Assembly: GCF_016583745.1 (NCBI RefSeq)
Contig: NZ_NRRQ01000022.1
Location: 1-48,559, forward strand
From: Chromatium okenii
Lineage (GTDB): Bacteria; Pseudomonadota; Gammaproteobacteria; Chromatiales; Chromatiaceae
Direction: 5' to 3'
Length of the DNA: 48,559 nucleotides
Part shown: piece after piece, positions 1-9,600 of the stretch
Numbering within the stretch: position 1 is the first letter of the stretch
Layout: each line of letters begins with the position of its first letter
Notes under the pieces: model-generated
The model's database searches: none
Seen by the model: the letters and a program-made list of their open reading frames with translations, nothing else
Told to the model about the DNA's origin: nothing
Translations under genes and position numbers: made by a program

Positions 1-1198
1 CATTCAACCAAGTGGGTTTAATTAAACGGCGCACCGCAAAGATGACGGCGGCTTGCCAAAGATTATCAGGATTGACATAAAAACCATGCCCGCCGCTGTA
101 CACAGAAGAAAATAAAACCGTTTGCTGGGTAGCATGTTGCAGATCATTAACGCCGCAATACATGTAGGCAATTGCCTTGTCAGACCAAGTTGAAATCCAC
201 GCCTTGCCAGTAGTTGGAATCACCGCATTTTTTAACGGTACCACTGCAACCGTATTTGCTGGTGGACGTTTTAACCACACATTCAAATAACTGCTGCTGG
301 GTAAACTATAAAAACGCTTCTCAGCACTTGGTTGTAAATGTTTATCAAACACCGCAACGGAGATGGCAGTGATTGGCGTTTTTTGCCGCGCAGTTTGATC
401 CGTGTTCCAGATTAAAAAACCAATCGGAAAATTGCCTTTCAACCCTGCAAAAACCTTGCTGGGCAGCACAAAACCACCCAGATATTCAGCATTCCAAACC
501 TGTCTAAACTTCTCAAAATTCGGCGCGTTAATATATTTGAGAGTGCTAAATACCGCGACGATTGCCGTTGGGAGTTCCAGCGCAATTCTGGCTAAACACT
601 GCGTAAACAATTCATTGCGGGCTTTGCCGTAATGCGCCATTGCTGTAGCAGCAAATTGAGTTTTTGCCACGCCGGTTTTATTTTTAGCACCAGAACCAGT
701 TGCAGGATTATCGGCGTTTGTCGCCTCCGCATACGGCGGATTGATTAACACCACAATCTTTTTGCCGTGAATTGCATCGCGCAACGCTTGCGGCACTTTA
801 TTGGTGAGGCTGTAATCAATTCTGCCATCAGAAGTAATATCATCATTCAAATAATCATATTGAAAGCGCGTGGCGGCAACGCAGGTTTTCGTTGCTCGCA
901 TCACCTCAATATCCGCAACATCTAACGTGCTCATAAATACATTGCGGTGATTGGAATGCTTGACTTCTAAATTGCCAACGCCGCAGCACATGTCCCAGAC
1001 GAGATAATTTTGCTGCCAGTTCTTTCCCAACACCTCGGCGAGTTTGTCATAAGCCCGCTCCACCACAATGAGTGGCGTATAATACGCGCCCTTAAAACTG
1101 CGCTCATGCGCTGGAATGAAATTATCGCTGTGTTCTAATAAACACTGCGGCGGCAGTTGTGTCTTGCAAACGGTTTCGGAATCAATGGCTGTGATCAT
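1..1198 (-). CDS. Truncated adenine DNA methyltransferase copy 1 (partial, runs off the window)
   Basis: This is the last of three tandem copies on the minus strand. I translated its variable part base by base and found no stop or frameshift up to the window edge. It starts at ATG 1198, 5 bases after the stop of copy 2. It has no nuclease domain: about 31 residues specific to the short copies come first, then the methyltransferase block with a CCGVGNLE SAM motif and an NPPYAEA motif IV. Next is a diverged middle of 215 residues (77-721), and then the conserved tail, of which the window holds only the first 25 or so residues. One in-frame codon is missing relative to copy 2 just before NPPY. 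It may be a methylase-only protein or a silent cassette; the sequence does not decide between these. Confidence 0.8.
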   Translation of the reverse strand, partial: MITAIDSETVCKTQLPPQCLLEHSDNFIPAHERSFKGAYYTPLIVVERAYDKLAEVLGKNWQQNYLVWDMCCGVGNLEVKHSNHRNVFMSTLDVADIEVMRATKTCVAATRFQYDYLNDDITSDGRIDYSLTNKVPQALRDAIHGKKIVVLINPPYAEATNADNPATGSGAKNKTGVAKTQFAATAMAHYGKARNELFTQCLARIALELPTAIVAVFSTLKYINAPNFEKFRQVWNAEYLGGFVLPSKVFAGLKGNFPIGFLIWNTDQTARQKTPITAISVAVFDKHLQPSAEKRFYSLPSSSYLNVWLKRPPANTVAVVPLKNAVIPTTGKAWISTWSDKAIAYMYCGVNDLQHATQQTVLFSSVYSGGHGFYVNPDNLWQAAVIFAVRRLIKPTWLN

Positions 1199-1203
1199 AA
1201 TGC

Positions 1204-2889
1204 TCACCGTCTTAAAAAACCCAATTCATACACCAGCGGCTGCAATTTATCGCTCAAGGTTTTATATGCCAATTCAAACGCAGCAAAACTCACCGGCAAT
1301 TCATCGCCGCTGTCATTGCGCTTTTTCAAAGCGTTGCGGAGTTGATACCAACCGACATCAGGGCGATTGAGTTTTAATGCACTGCGCACAGTGTGATTAT
1401 CAACCTGAGCGAAATATGCCAGCCACAGTTGTTTGCCTGCTGCGAGCACCGCTTTTGCTTCAGGTGACTGCTTTTTGCCTTTCAAATAGCGCACCATAAA
1501 ATCAGATTCAAACCGCGCTGGTGCGTTGACCTCGGTTTCCGTAAACGGAACAAAATGATTGACGATTGACCACGTTGTGCCATTCCATTCTAAACCATCG
1601 GCACTGGCGGTGAGATTGCTGCCGTTAAGCAGCATCCAGATCAAACAATCGTGTTTAAATTCATCCGTTAATTCACCAGTTGGCTGTAAAAATTGATCGC
1701 GGTCATTCAACCAAGTGGGTTTAATTAAACGGCGCACCGCAAAGATGACGGCGGCTTGCCAAAGATTATCGGGATTGACATAAAAACCGCCATCATGCCC
1801 AACTCTATACACAGAAGAAAACAATGCGGTTTGGCTGGCGTGTTGCATATCATTGCTATCACACAGCATGTAAGCAATTGCATTATCTGACCAAGTTGTT
1901 CTGCTGATTTGTGATGTTGCGCACGAAACCGCATTTTTCAAAGCCACAGCATCCGCTTTATTAGGCTTTGGTCGAATGATCCAACTGTTAAGAAAAGTGA
2001 TGTTCGGTAAATTGTAAAAGACTTTCTCTCCAATCGGTCGTGTATTTCTATCAAAAACTTCAACGGAAATCGCGTCAAACGACCGTTTCTTTTTGGCGTT
2101 TTGATTGGTTTTCCACACCAAAAAGCCAATCGGAAAATCACCTTTCAAGCCATCAAATTCCTTGCTATGCACGACAAAGCCGCCAAGATATTCTGCGTTC
2201 CAAACCTGTCTAAACTTCTCAAAATTCGGCGCGTTGATATACTTCAACTTGCTGAATATCGCCACTGTTGCTGTTGGTATTTCTAGCGCAATTCTAGCTA
2301 AACACTGCGTAAACAGCTCGTTGCTGGCTTTACCATAACGATTCATTGCTGTTGCGGCAAACTTTGTTTTTGCCACGCCAGCCTTATCTGTACAGCTAAC
2401 ATTTGTTCCCGCTTCCGCATACGGCGGATTGATTAACACCACAATCTTTTTGCCGGCGTGAATTGCATCGCGCAACGCTTGCGGCAGTTTATTGGTGAGG
2501 CTGTAATCAATTTTGCCGTCAGCAGTAATATCATCATTCAAATAATCGTATTGAAAGCGCGTGGCGGCGACGCAGGTTTTCGTTGCGCGCATCACATCAA
2601 TATCCGCAACATCTAACGTGCTCATAAATAAATTGCGGTGATTGGAATGCTTCACTTCTAAATTGCCAACGCCGCAGCACATATCCCAGACGAGATAATT
2701 TTTCTGCCAGTTCTTTCCCAGCACCTCGGCGAGTTTGTCATAAGCCCGCTCCACCACAGTGAGCGGCGTATAATACGCGCCCTTAAAACTGCGCTCATGC
2801 GCTGGAATGAAATTATCGCTGTGTTCTAATAAACAATGCGGCGGCAGTTGTGTCTTGCAAGCGGCTTCGGAATCAATGGCTGTGATCAT
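1204..2889 (-). CDS. Truncated adenine DNA methyltransferase copy 2 (no nuclease domain)
   Basis: A 561-residue protein made only of the methyltransferase part of copy 3. Residues 1-31 are shared with copy 1 but not with the nuclease-fused copy. Residues 32-160 carry the SAM motif and NPPYAEA and differ from copy 3 at only 4 of 129 positions. Residues 161-370 are strongly diverged. Residues 371-561 differ from copy 3 at 6 of 191 positions. NPPY is typical of N6-adenine methyltransferases. ATG 2889 lies 5 bases after the copy 3 stop, and the same spacer (gcatt on the coding strand) precedes copy 1, so translation may be coupled. The ribosome site is weak (gagacgg about 13 bases upstream). Confidence 0.88.
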   Translation of the reverse strand: MITAIDSEAACKTQLPPHCLLEHSDNFIPAHERSFKGAYYTPLTVVERAYDKLAEVLGKNWQKNYLVWDMCCGVGNLEVKHSNHRNLFMSTLDVADIDVMRATKTCVAATRFQYDYLNDDITADGKIDYSLTNKLPQALRDAIHAGKKIVVLINPPYAEAGTNVSCTDKAGVAKTKFAATAMNRYGKASNELFTQCLARIALEIPTATVAIFSKLKYINAPNFEKFRQVWNAEYLGGFVVHSKEFDGLKGDFPIGFLVWKTNQNAKKKRSFDAISVEVFDRNTRPIGEKVFYNLPNITFLNSWIIRPKPNKADAVALKNAVSCATSQISRTTWSDNAIAYMLCDSNDMQHASQTALFSSVYRVGHDGGFYVNPDNLWQAAVIFAVRRLIKPTWLNDRDQFLQPTGELTDEFKHDCLIWMLLNGSNLTASADGLEWNGTTWSIVNHFVPFTETEVNAPARFESDFMVRYLKGKKQSPEAKAVLAAGKQLWLAYFAQVDNHTVRSALKLNRPDVGWYQLRNALKKRNDSGDELPVSFAAFELAYKTLSDKLQPLVYELGFLRR

Positions 2890-2894
2890 AATGC

Positions 2895-5300
2895 TTACCG
2901 TCTCAAAAAACCCAATTCATACACCAGCGGCTGCAATTTATCGGTCAAGGTTTTATATGCCAATTCAAACGCAGCAAAACTCACCGGCAATTCATCGCCG
3001 CTGTCATTGCGCTTTTTCAAAGCGTTGCGGAGTTGATACCAACCGACATCAGGGCGATTGAGTTTTAATGCACTGCGCACAGTGTGATTATCAATCTGAG
3101 CGAAATATGCCAGCCACAGTTGTTTGCCTGCTGCGAGCACCGCTTTTGCTTCAGGTGACTGCTTTTTGCCTTTCAAATAGCGCACCATAAAATCAGATTC
3201 AAACCGCGCTGGTGCGTTGACCTCGGTTTCCGTGAACGGAATAAAATGATTGACGATTGACCACGTTGCGCCATTCCATTCTAAATCGTCGGCGCTGGCG
3301 GTGAGATTGCTGCCGTTAAACAGCATCCAGATCAAGCAATCGTGTTTGAATTCATCCGTTAATTCACCTGTCGGCTGTAAAAATTGATCGCGGTCATTCA
3401 ACCAAGTGGGTTTAATTAAACGGCGCACCGCAAAGATAACAGCGGCTTGCCAAAGATTGTCGGGATTGACAAAAAGACCTCTTCCGCTACCAAATCCAGA
3501 TGAAAGAAGAAAAACTAAACTAGATTGCTGTAAATCATTTCCAGCTATATTTATCCACGCGATGGCATCATTTGACCATTTAGTGCCCCTTAAATCTTTG
3601 GTTGTTGTAGCAGGTGTTACTGCATTTTTTAATGGGATAACTTCAGTTGCATTTTTTTTGGGGCGTTCAATCCAGTTGGTCAACAGCTTCTCATTCGGTA
3701 AATTATAAAAGTTTTTTTCACCGATAGCTTGTGTAGTCTTATCAAAAACCTCTACGCAAATATCAGTAATTGGCTGTTTATTTTTAGTCAACTGATCGGT
3801 TTTCCACACCAAAAAGCCAATCGGAAAATCACCATTCAAGCCATCAAATGCTTTGCTGTGTACAACAAATCCGCCTAAATATTTTGCATTCCAAACGCTA
3901 CGGAAAACGTCCATCGTTTGCGAACTGACATATTTTAACGTACTGAACATTGCCAGCGTTGCAGTAGGCATTTCTGTTGCAACTCGCGCCACAAACTGAG
4001 TAAAAAGTTCGTTACTGGCTTTGCCATACACTGCCATTGCAGTTGTGGCAAATTTAGTTTTTGCCACGCCTGTTTTACTCGCTTGTGCCTTGCCTCCAGA
4101 ACTCACATTATCTGAGCTTGTTGCCTCCGCATACGGCGGATTCATCAACACCACAATCTTTTTGCCGGCGTGAATTGCATCGCGTAATTCTTGCGGCAGT
4201 TTATTGGTGAGGCTGTAATCAATCTTGCCGTCAGCGGTAATATCATCATTCAAATAATCATATTGAAAGCGCGTGGCGGCAACGCAGGTTTTCGTTGCGC
4301 GCATCACATCAATATCCGCAACATCTAACGTGCTCATAAACAGATTGCGGTGATTGGAATGCTTCACTTCTAAATTGCCAACGCCGCAGCACATATCCCA
4401 GACGAGATAATTTTTCTGCCAGTTCTTTCCCAGCACCTCGGCGAGTTTGTCATAAGCCCGATCCACCACATTGAGCGGCGTATAATATGCGCCCTTAAAG
4501 CTGCGCTCATTCAAAGGAATTAAACTATCGCGCCGTTCCAATAAATAGTTGCGATGTTCTTCTTGCGGCGGACGATGATAAATTGCCCAAAACCGGCGAT
4601 AACCTTCTTTATTCCCCAATTCGCAAACCTTGCCCTCCAACATAAATGCTGGCTTGCCGTCTACAAAAATTAACTTGGCGGGAATCTCTTGATAAGATGA
4701 TACGGTGCCATCATTCATAATGTCGGCAAAAAAGAGCAGCGCATAATCATCTGCGCTCACGCCATGAATCTCGCGCCCAATCATCGTGACCCATTTATCA
4801 AATACCTGCTTCAAATTATCCGGCGTGATTTGAATCCGAATGATTTCGCCAGTTTGAATGGCAGTTTTGATGGTGGCAATAAATTCGTCTTCGTGCGTTT
4901 CTAAACGAAACGAGACAAAATAGGTGCCGATATATGCCGAAACCGCTTCCAAGGCTTCCGGCGTGTATTTGCTGGCGGATTTGCCCCACGGAATCGTTTT
5001 CTTGGCTAAAAACGGCAGCACGTCTGCGCTTTTCATTACCGCAGCTTTTTCAGTATCAATCACTGCCAATAACGGTGGAATCGGCTCACCTTTATTCAAC
5101 GCATCCTGCACATAATGCAGCAATTGCGTGAACATCGCATAACTGGAATGCTTGCTGGTGTCCTTCGCTTCAAACCAGATTTCATTGGTTTGCAAATCAA
5201 TTAAACCCTTGGTGTAGCTTTTTAAGCCCAAGGCTTTAATATACGCATCTTTCACATCTTCTTCACTGCGCACGTTTTTCAGTTCAGCGTACAGCGTCAT
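2895..5300 (-). CDS. Fused PD-(D/E)xK nuclease / N6-adenine methyltransferase (type IIG-like), full-length copy 3
   Basis: An 801-residue single-chain restriction-modification enzyme is the likely product. Near the N-terminus D35, E44 and K46 form a D-x8-ExK pattern of the PD-(D/E)xK nuclease fold. The methyltransferase follows, with the SAM motif WDMCCGVGNLE near residue 301 and the catalytic NPPY near residue 387. A 217-residue middle (3471-4121), which could hold target recognition, differs strongly from copies 1 and 2, and a 191-residue conserved tail ends the protein. I chose ATG 5300; a TTG at 5396 extends the frame by 32 residues rich in Lys and Tyr that look like translated intergenic DNA. 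It is the first gene of the three-copy array and begins about 100 bases after tsaD, with an inverted repeat between. Specificity cannot be told from sequence. Confidence 0.85.
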   Translation of the reverse strand: MTLYAELKNVRSEEDVKDAYIKALGLKSYTKGLIDLQTNEIWFEAKDTSKHSSYAMFTQLLHYVQDALNKGEPIPPLLAVIDTEKAAVMKSADVLPFLAKKTIPWGKSASKYTPEALEAVSAYIGTYFVSFRLETHEDEFIATIKTAIQTGEIIRIQITPDNLKQVFDKWVTMIGREIHGVSADDYALLFFADIMNDGTVSSYQEIPAKLIFVDGKPAFMLEGKVCELGNKEGYRRFWAIYHRPPQEEHRNYLLERRDSLIPLNERSFKGAYYTPLNVVDRAYDKLAEVLGKNWQKNYLVWDMCCGVGNLEVKHSNHRNLFMSTLDVADIDVMRATKTCVAATRFQYDYLNDDITADGKIDYSLTNKLPQELRDAIHAGKKIVVLMNPPYAEATSSDNVSSGGKAQASKTGVAKTKFATTAMAVYGKASNELFTQFVARVATEMPTATLAMFSTLKYVSSQTMDVFRSVWNAKYLGGFVVHSKAFDGLNGDFPIGFLVWKTDQLTKNKQPITDICVEVFDKTTQAIGEKNFYNLPNEKLLTNWIERPKKNATEVIPLKNAVTPATTTKDLRGTKWSNDAIAWINIAGNDLQQSSLVFLLSSGFGSGRGLFVNPDNLWQAAVIFAVRRLIKPTWLNDRDQFLQPTGELTDEFKHDCLIWMLFNGSNLTASADDLEWNGATWSIVNHFIPFTETEVNAPARFESDFMVRYLKGKKQSPEAKAVLAAGKQLWLAYFAQIDNHTVRSALKLNRPDVGWYQLRNALKKRNDSGDELPVSFAAFELAYKTLTDKLQPLVYELGFLRR

Positions 5301-5332
5301 TGGTGAATACTCACAAAAAAAGGTGAGATAAT

Positions 5333-5375
5333 AATAGCGTTTTTTGCGAAACTTTGCTCGCTTCAAAACGCTATT
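5333..5375. promoter_or_regulatory. 11-bp inverted repeat between tsaD and the restriction-modification array
   Basis: Arms aatagcgtttt (5333-5343) and aaaacgctatt (5365-5375) are perfect complements around a 21-base loop. The site is 33 bases upstream of the proposed ATG of the nuclease-methyltransferase. Half-site AGCGTTTT/AAAACGCT also forms the palindrome upstream of the cytosine methyltransferase at 36053-36071, so an operator is possible. There is no clear T-run, so it is a poor intrinsic terminator for tsaD. Confidence 0.4.
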
Positions 5376-5399
5376 GTTCACGACATAAAAGTCCAAACG

Positions 5400-6425
5400 T
5401 TATAACGGCGGCAATTCAGATAATTGCCAACGCGCTCGCGGTGTGAATTGCAATGGTTCGGATTGACCAGCCATTAAACGATGCCAACCTGCGAATGCGA
5501 TCATCGCGCCGTTATCGGTGCAAAAACTCAAACGCGGATAAAAAGTTGTGGCGCGATCCGCGTGCAGCGCCGCCGTCAAGCGTTCGCGCAGCCGCTGATT
5601 GGCGCTGACGCCGCCGGCAACAATCAGCCGCCGCTGTCCGGTTTCGCGCAGCGCCCGCCGACATTTGATGATCAGCGTATCGACCACCGCGTCCTCAAAC
5701 GCTCGTGCAATATCGGCGCGAGTTTGCGCGGGATCGGCAGCTTGGGGCAGCTCGTGCTGTAACGTATTGAGTGCAAAAGTTTTTAAGCCGCTAAAACTGA
5801 AATCTAAGCCGGGGCGGTCGGTCATCGGACGCGGAAAGCGAAACCGCGTCGGGTCGCCCAATTCGGCGAGCTTTGCCAATTCGGGCCCGCCCGGATACGG
5901 CAAGCCGAGGATTTTGGCGGTTTTATCGAACGCTTCGCCGGCCGCATCATCGACCGATTCGCCGAGCAGCCGATAGCGCCCAATTGCTTGCACATCAATC
6001 AGTTGCGTGTGTCCGCCAGACACGAGCAGGGCGACAAACGGAAATTCTGGCGCGGGTGTTTCGAGCAGCGGCGCGAGCAAATGCCCTTCCATGTGGTGAA
6101 CGCCGATGGCGGGCACGTTCCAGCCCCACGCGAGACTGCGCCCCAGCGCCGCGCCCACCAATAACGCGCCGATCAAGCCGGGCCCGGCAGTAAATGCCAC
6201 GCCGTCAATCGCGCTGGCGAGAAGTCCAGCTTCATCAAGCACTTGTCGAATCAGCGGCAGCGTTTTGCGAATGTGATCGCGGGACGCCAGCTCGGGCACG
6301 ACGCCGCCGTAGGGCGCATGGAGCGCGACTTGGCTGTAGAGTGAATGCGCCAGCAGTCCGCGCTCGCCGTCATAAATGGCAATTCCCGTTTCATCACAGG
6401 ATGTTTCAATTCCTAATACGCGCAT
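5400..6425 (-). CDS. tsaD: tRNA N6-adenosine threonylcarbamoyltransferase TsaD
   Basis: TsaD transfers the threonylcarbamoyl group onto A37 of ANN-decoding tRNAs in the cytoplasm, working with TsaB and TsaE. The 341-residue length is normal. The N-terminus [14 protein letters not shown] is diagnostic, and H111 and H115 in HMEGH are the metal ligands of the family. A glycine-rich SGGHT segment follows. The gene starts at ATG 6425. In many gammaproteobacteria tsaD lies divergently next to rpsU; here the two are separated by 4.4 kb holding two signalling genes. Codon use is GC-rich, in contrast to the AT-richer array downstream. Confidence 0.97.
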   Translation of the reverse strand: MRVLGIETSCDETGIAIYDGERGLLAHSLYSQVALHAPYGGVVPELASRDHIRKTLPLIRQVLDEAGLLASAIDGVAFTAGPGLIGALLVGAALGRSLAWGWNVPAIGVHHMEGHLLAPLLETPAPEFPFVALLVSGGHTQLIDVQAIGRYRLLGESVDDAAGEAFDKTAKILGLPYPGGPELAKLAELGDPTRFRFPRPMTDRPGLDFSFSGLKTFALNTLQHELPQAADPAQTRADIARAFEDAVVDTLIIKCRRALRETGQRRLIVAGGVSANQRLRERLTAALHADRATTFYPRLSFCTDNGAMIAFAGWHRLMAGQSEPLQFTPRARWQLSELPPL

Positions 6426-6472
6426 GGTTTTCGTCCAGAATAAATGTGATGTAGTTAAAAGTTATTTAATGA

Positions 6473-6497
6473 ACAACGCCTTATTATTAGGCGTTGT
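6473..6497. other. 8-bp stem hairpin in the tsaD / CheB-CheR intergenic region
   Basis: acaacgcc (6473-6480) and ggcgttgt (6490-6497) pair perfectly around a 9-base AT loop. It lies 26 bases upstream of the CheB-CheR start, in the divergent space with tsaD. It could be an operator or a 5-prime leader hairpin; nothing else supports a role. Confidence 0.35.
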
Positions 6498-6523
6498 AAT
6501 GGCGGCTCACTCACGAGAATTGG

Positions 6524-9500
6524 ATGACAACTCACAAAGAAATTGCATTGATACCGAATGAAGCCGCGCCCATTGCGCCAGCAGAAAACGCGCTGCCGCC
6601 ATTGGACAATTTCCCCATCGTGGGCATTGGCGCTTCCGCTGGTGGATTGGCGGCATTCGAGGCGTTCTTTTCGGGAATGCCGGCCGATACTAATCCCAAT
6701 ATGGCGTTTGTATTGGTGCAGCATTTAGCGCCCGATCACAAAAGTATTCTCACCGATTTGATTCGGCGCTATACGCGGATGCAGGTCTTTGAAGTGAAAG
6801 ATGGCATGGTGGTGCAGCCCAATTGCGCTTACATCATTCCACCCAACCGCGATATGTTATTCGTCAACGGCGCACTGCAATTAATTGAACCCATCGCTCC
6901 GCGTGGGCAGCGGCTGCCGATTGATTACTTTTTCCGCTCGCTGGCGCTTGATCAGCACAGCAAAGCCATCGGCATCGTGCTGTCTGGCACCGGCAGCGAT
7001 GGCACGTTGGGCGTGCGGGCGATCAAAGGCGAGGGCGGTTTGGTGATGGCGCAAACGCCAGATTCCACCGAATACGACGGAATGCCGCGCAGCGCCATTG
7101 CCACTGGCTTGGTGGATTACGAGCTGCCGCCAGCGGAAATGCCCGCCCAACTCATCGCGTATGTGGTTCACGCTTTCAGTCGCCCGCGCAACTCCGGCAC
7201 GCTTTTGGCTCCGCACACTGACCGCGCTCTGCAAAAGATTTTTGCGCTGCTCCGCGCCCAAACTGGCCACGACTTTTCGCAGTACAAACCCAGCACCATT
7301 CATCGCCGTATTGAGCGACGGATGGCGGTGCATCAGGTCGATAATCTCTACAGCTACGTCACGCAATTGCAGCAGATTCCCGCCGAAGTGGAGGCGCTAT
7401 TTCGTGACCTGTTAATTGGCGTGACCAACTTTTTCCGCGATCCCGCCGCGTTTAATTACATTCAAGAAACGGTGATTCCGGCGCTCTTTGTCAATCGCTC
7501 GCCCGATACGCCGATCCGCATTTGGGTCACGGGTTGCTCCACTGGTGAGGAAGCCTATTCGCTCGCCATGTTGCTGGCCGAACAGCAGGAGACGCAGCGG
7601 CAGCGGGTGCGGATACAGATTTTTGCAACCGACATCGACAGCCAAGCCATCGCGTTTGCTCGCGCTGGTGTTTATCCCGCCAGCATCGCCGTTGACTTGT
7701 CGCCGGAACGCTTGGAGCGATTTTTCACGCTGGAGCCGGGCGGCGATGCGTATCGGATTCACAAAACCGTCCGCGATCTGCTGATCTTTTCGCCGCACAG
7801 CCTGATTAAAGACCCGCCGTTTTCCAAACTTGATCTGATTAGCTGCCGCAACTTGTTGATTTATCTCGGCGCGGAGTTGCAAAAAAAGCTGATTCCGCTG
7901 TTTCACTACGCGCTCAAACCCGGCGGAACGCTGGTGCTGGGCACCTCGGAAACGGTGGGCGAATTTCACGATCTGTTTGGTGTACTCAATCGCAAACAGA
8001 AAATTTATCGACGCCAAAACGATCATTTCGGGGCACTGCGCCCGTCGCTGGAGCGGTTTTTACCGCCGATGCTGGCAGCCGATGCGGTCGCGCATCAGTC
8101 GCCGCCGCCCGCCAAACCCACCGCGTCCGCGCTGCCGTCACTGCGCGATATGACCGAGCAGGCGTTGCTGCAAGCGGTCACGCTGGCTGCCGCGCTCGTC
8201 AATGCGCAGGGCGACATTCTCTATTTGCACGGGCGCAGCGGTCAGTATTTGGAGCCGACGCCGGGCGAAATTGGCGTCAACAATCTGCTCAAAATGGCGC
8301 GAGAAGGGTTGCGGCACGAGCTGACGCTGGCGCTGCATCAGGCAGTGGAAACGCGGGAGACGGTGCGGCGCAGCGGGCTGCGGGTGAAAACCAATGGCGA
8401 TTTTATCCGTGTTGATTTAAGCATTCGCCAAGTGATGACCACTGCGACTTTTAGCAATGACGTATTGCTGTATTTAGTGATATTGGAACCAACGCCAACC
8501 GTTGCGGCAGCGACATTGGCAATGGCGTCATCTGAAAATGCCGCTGCAAATACTGAATTAAATACGAACGTCGATGCGCGGATTGTGGCGCTAAAACAGG
8601 AATTGCACGCTAAAGAGGAATTTCTCCAGACTTCCAATGAAGAATTGGAAACCATCAATGAAGAATTGAAATCCTCTAATGAGGAAATGCAATCGGTTAA
8701 TGAAGAATTGCAATCCACCAACGAGGAGCTGGAAACGTCCAAAGAGGAATTGCAATCTGTCAATGAAGAATTGGCGACGGTCAATGCCGAATTGCAAAAC
8801 CGCGTGGCGGATTTATCACGCGCCAATAACGATATGAATAATTTATTGGCGGGTACGGGCATCGGCACAATTTATGTCGATCATCAATTGCGCATCTTGC
8901 GTTTTACGCCAGCGGCGACGCAGATCATCAATTTGATTTTGAGCGACATCGGACGCCCGGTTGGGCACATTTTGTCCAATCTGGTCGGCTATGACCGGCT
9001 GGTGACGGACACGCAGGCGGTGCTGGACTCGCTGATTCCCCGCGAGCTGGAAGTGCAGACCACGACTGGCGTGTGGTACGCGCTGCGGATTCATCCGTAT
9101 CGCACGTTGGAAAATGTGATTGAGGGCGCGGTGATTACCTTTGTCGATCTCACTGAAATCGTGCAGGCGCGAGAATCGTTGCGCCAATCCAACGACATGC
9201 TGCGGCTGGCGGTGATTGTGCGCGATGCCCACGATGCCATCACGATGCAGGATTTAGAGGGGCAGATTTTGGCGTGGAATCCCGGCGCGGTGCGGCTGTA
9301 TGGCTGGAGCGAAGCTGAGGCGCTGCGGATGAATGCCCGCGAGCGCATTCCAGTTGCACGGCGAGCGGATGATTTGGCGCGGATGCCGCCGCTGCACCCG
9401 ATTGGCAAGCTGGAGCCGTTTTGCAGCCAGCGCCTGACCAAAGAAGGGTCTATTTTAGAAGTCTGGATCAGTGCGACTGCGCTGATTAACGAGGCGGGGC

Positions 9501-9538
9501 TGGTGTACGCACTGGCGACGACGGAATGGGCGCGTTAA
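6524..9538 (+). CDS. CheB-CheR fusion with PAS domains and heptad coiled coil
   Basis: This 1004-residue signalling protein joins a CheB-type methylesterase (about residues 30-215; S38 in GASAGG, H67 in QHLAPDH, D159 in GTGSDG form the expected triad) to a CheR-type methyltransferase (about 240-490, with GCSTGEEAYS in the SAM site). A PAS-like region follows. Around residues 690-770 a run of seven-residue EEL-type repeats predicts a long coiled coil, and two PAS-like domains end the protein. CheB has no receiver domain, so activity is probably set by the PAS modules rather than by CheA phosphorylation. No receptor or other che gene is nearby. A diguanylate cyclase gene follows after 62 bases, suggesting a joint pathway. 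No strong ribosome site is visible. Confidence 0.93.
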   Translation: MTTHKEIALIPNEAAPIAPAENALPPLDNFPIVGIGASAGGLAAFEAFFSGMPADTNPNMAFVLVQHLAPDHKSILTDLIRRYTRMQVFEVKDGMVVQPNCAYIIPPNRDMLFVNGALQLIEPIAPRGQRLPIDYFFRSLALDQHSKAIGIVLSGTGSDGTLGVRAIKGEGGLVMAQTPDSTEYDGMPRSAIATGLVDYELPPAEMPAQLIAYVVHAFSRPRNSGTLLAPHTDRALQKIFALLRAQTGHDFSQYKPSTIHRRIERRMAVHQVDNLYSYVTQLQQIPAEVEALFRDLLIGVTNFFRDPAAFNYIQETVIPALFVNRSPDTPIRIWVTGCSTGEEAYSLAMLLAEQQETQRQRVRIQIFATDIDSQAIAFARAGVYPASIAVDLSPERLERFFTLEPGGDAYRIHKTVRDLLIFSPHSLIKDPPFSKLDLISCRNLLIYLGAELQKKLIPLFHYALKPGGTLVLGTSETVGEFHDLFGVLNRKQKIYRRQNDHFGALRPSLERFLPPMLAADAVAHQSPPPAKPTASALPSLRDMTEQALLQAVTLAAALVNAQGDILYLHGRSGQYLEPTPGEIGVNNLLKMAREGLRHELTLALHQAVETRETVRRSGLRVKTNGDFIRVDLSIRQVMTTATFSNDVLLYLVILEPTPTVAAATLAMASSENAAANTELNTNVDARIVALKQELHAKEEFLQTSNEELETINEELKSSNEEMQSVNEELQSTNEELETSKEELQSVNEELATVNAELQNRVADLSRANNDMNNLLAGTGIGTIYVDHQLRILRFTPAATQIINLILSDIGRPVGHILSNLVGYDRLVTDTQAVLDSLIPRELEVQTTTGVWYALRIHPYRTLENVIEGAVITFVDLTEIVQARESLRQSNDMLRLAVIVRDAHDAITMQDLEGQILAWNPGAVRLYGWSEAEALRMNARERIPVARRADDLARMPPLHPIGKLEPFCSQRLTKEGSILEVWISATALINEAGLVYALATTEWAR

Positions 9539-9600
9539 GCGCAGTGTATGAAACAGCGGATGTTTAAGATGTTGAAAAACAGCAGTATTGATCAAAACAG

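Larger units (their letters stand above)
1..4508 (-). repeat. Tandem array of methyltransferase units, about 1.69-kb period
   Basis: The same coding block occurs three times head to tail. Equivalent start codons lie at 1198 and 2889 (1691 bases apart), and the 5-base spacer between units is identical. Each unit has a near-identical proximal block (722-1105, 2410-2796, 4122-4508), a diverged middle (77-721, 1780-2409, 3471-4121) and a near-identical distal block (1-76 partial, 1207-1779, 2898-3470). The array continues past the left edge. Confidence 0.9.

Noticed and set aside
5301-5396. TTG start giving a 32-residue N-terminal extension of the nuclease-methyltransferase
   Set aside because: The added residues cover the inverted repeat and look non-coding; ATG 5300 starts a normal-looking protein.
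8338-8868. Ser/Asn-rich repeat protein on the minus strand
   Set aside because: Antisense reading of the heptad coiled coil in CheB-CheR; the periodicity comes from the real gene.
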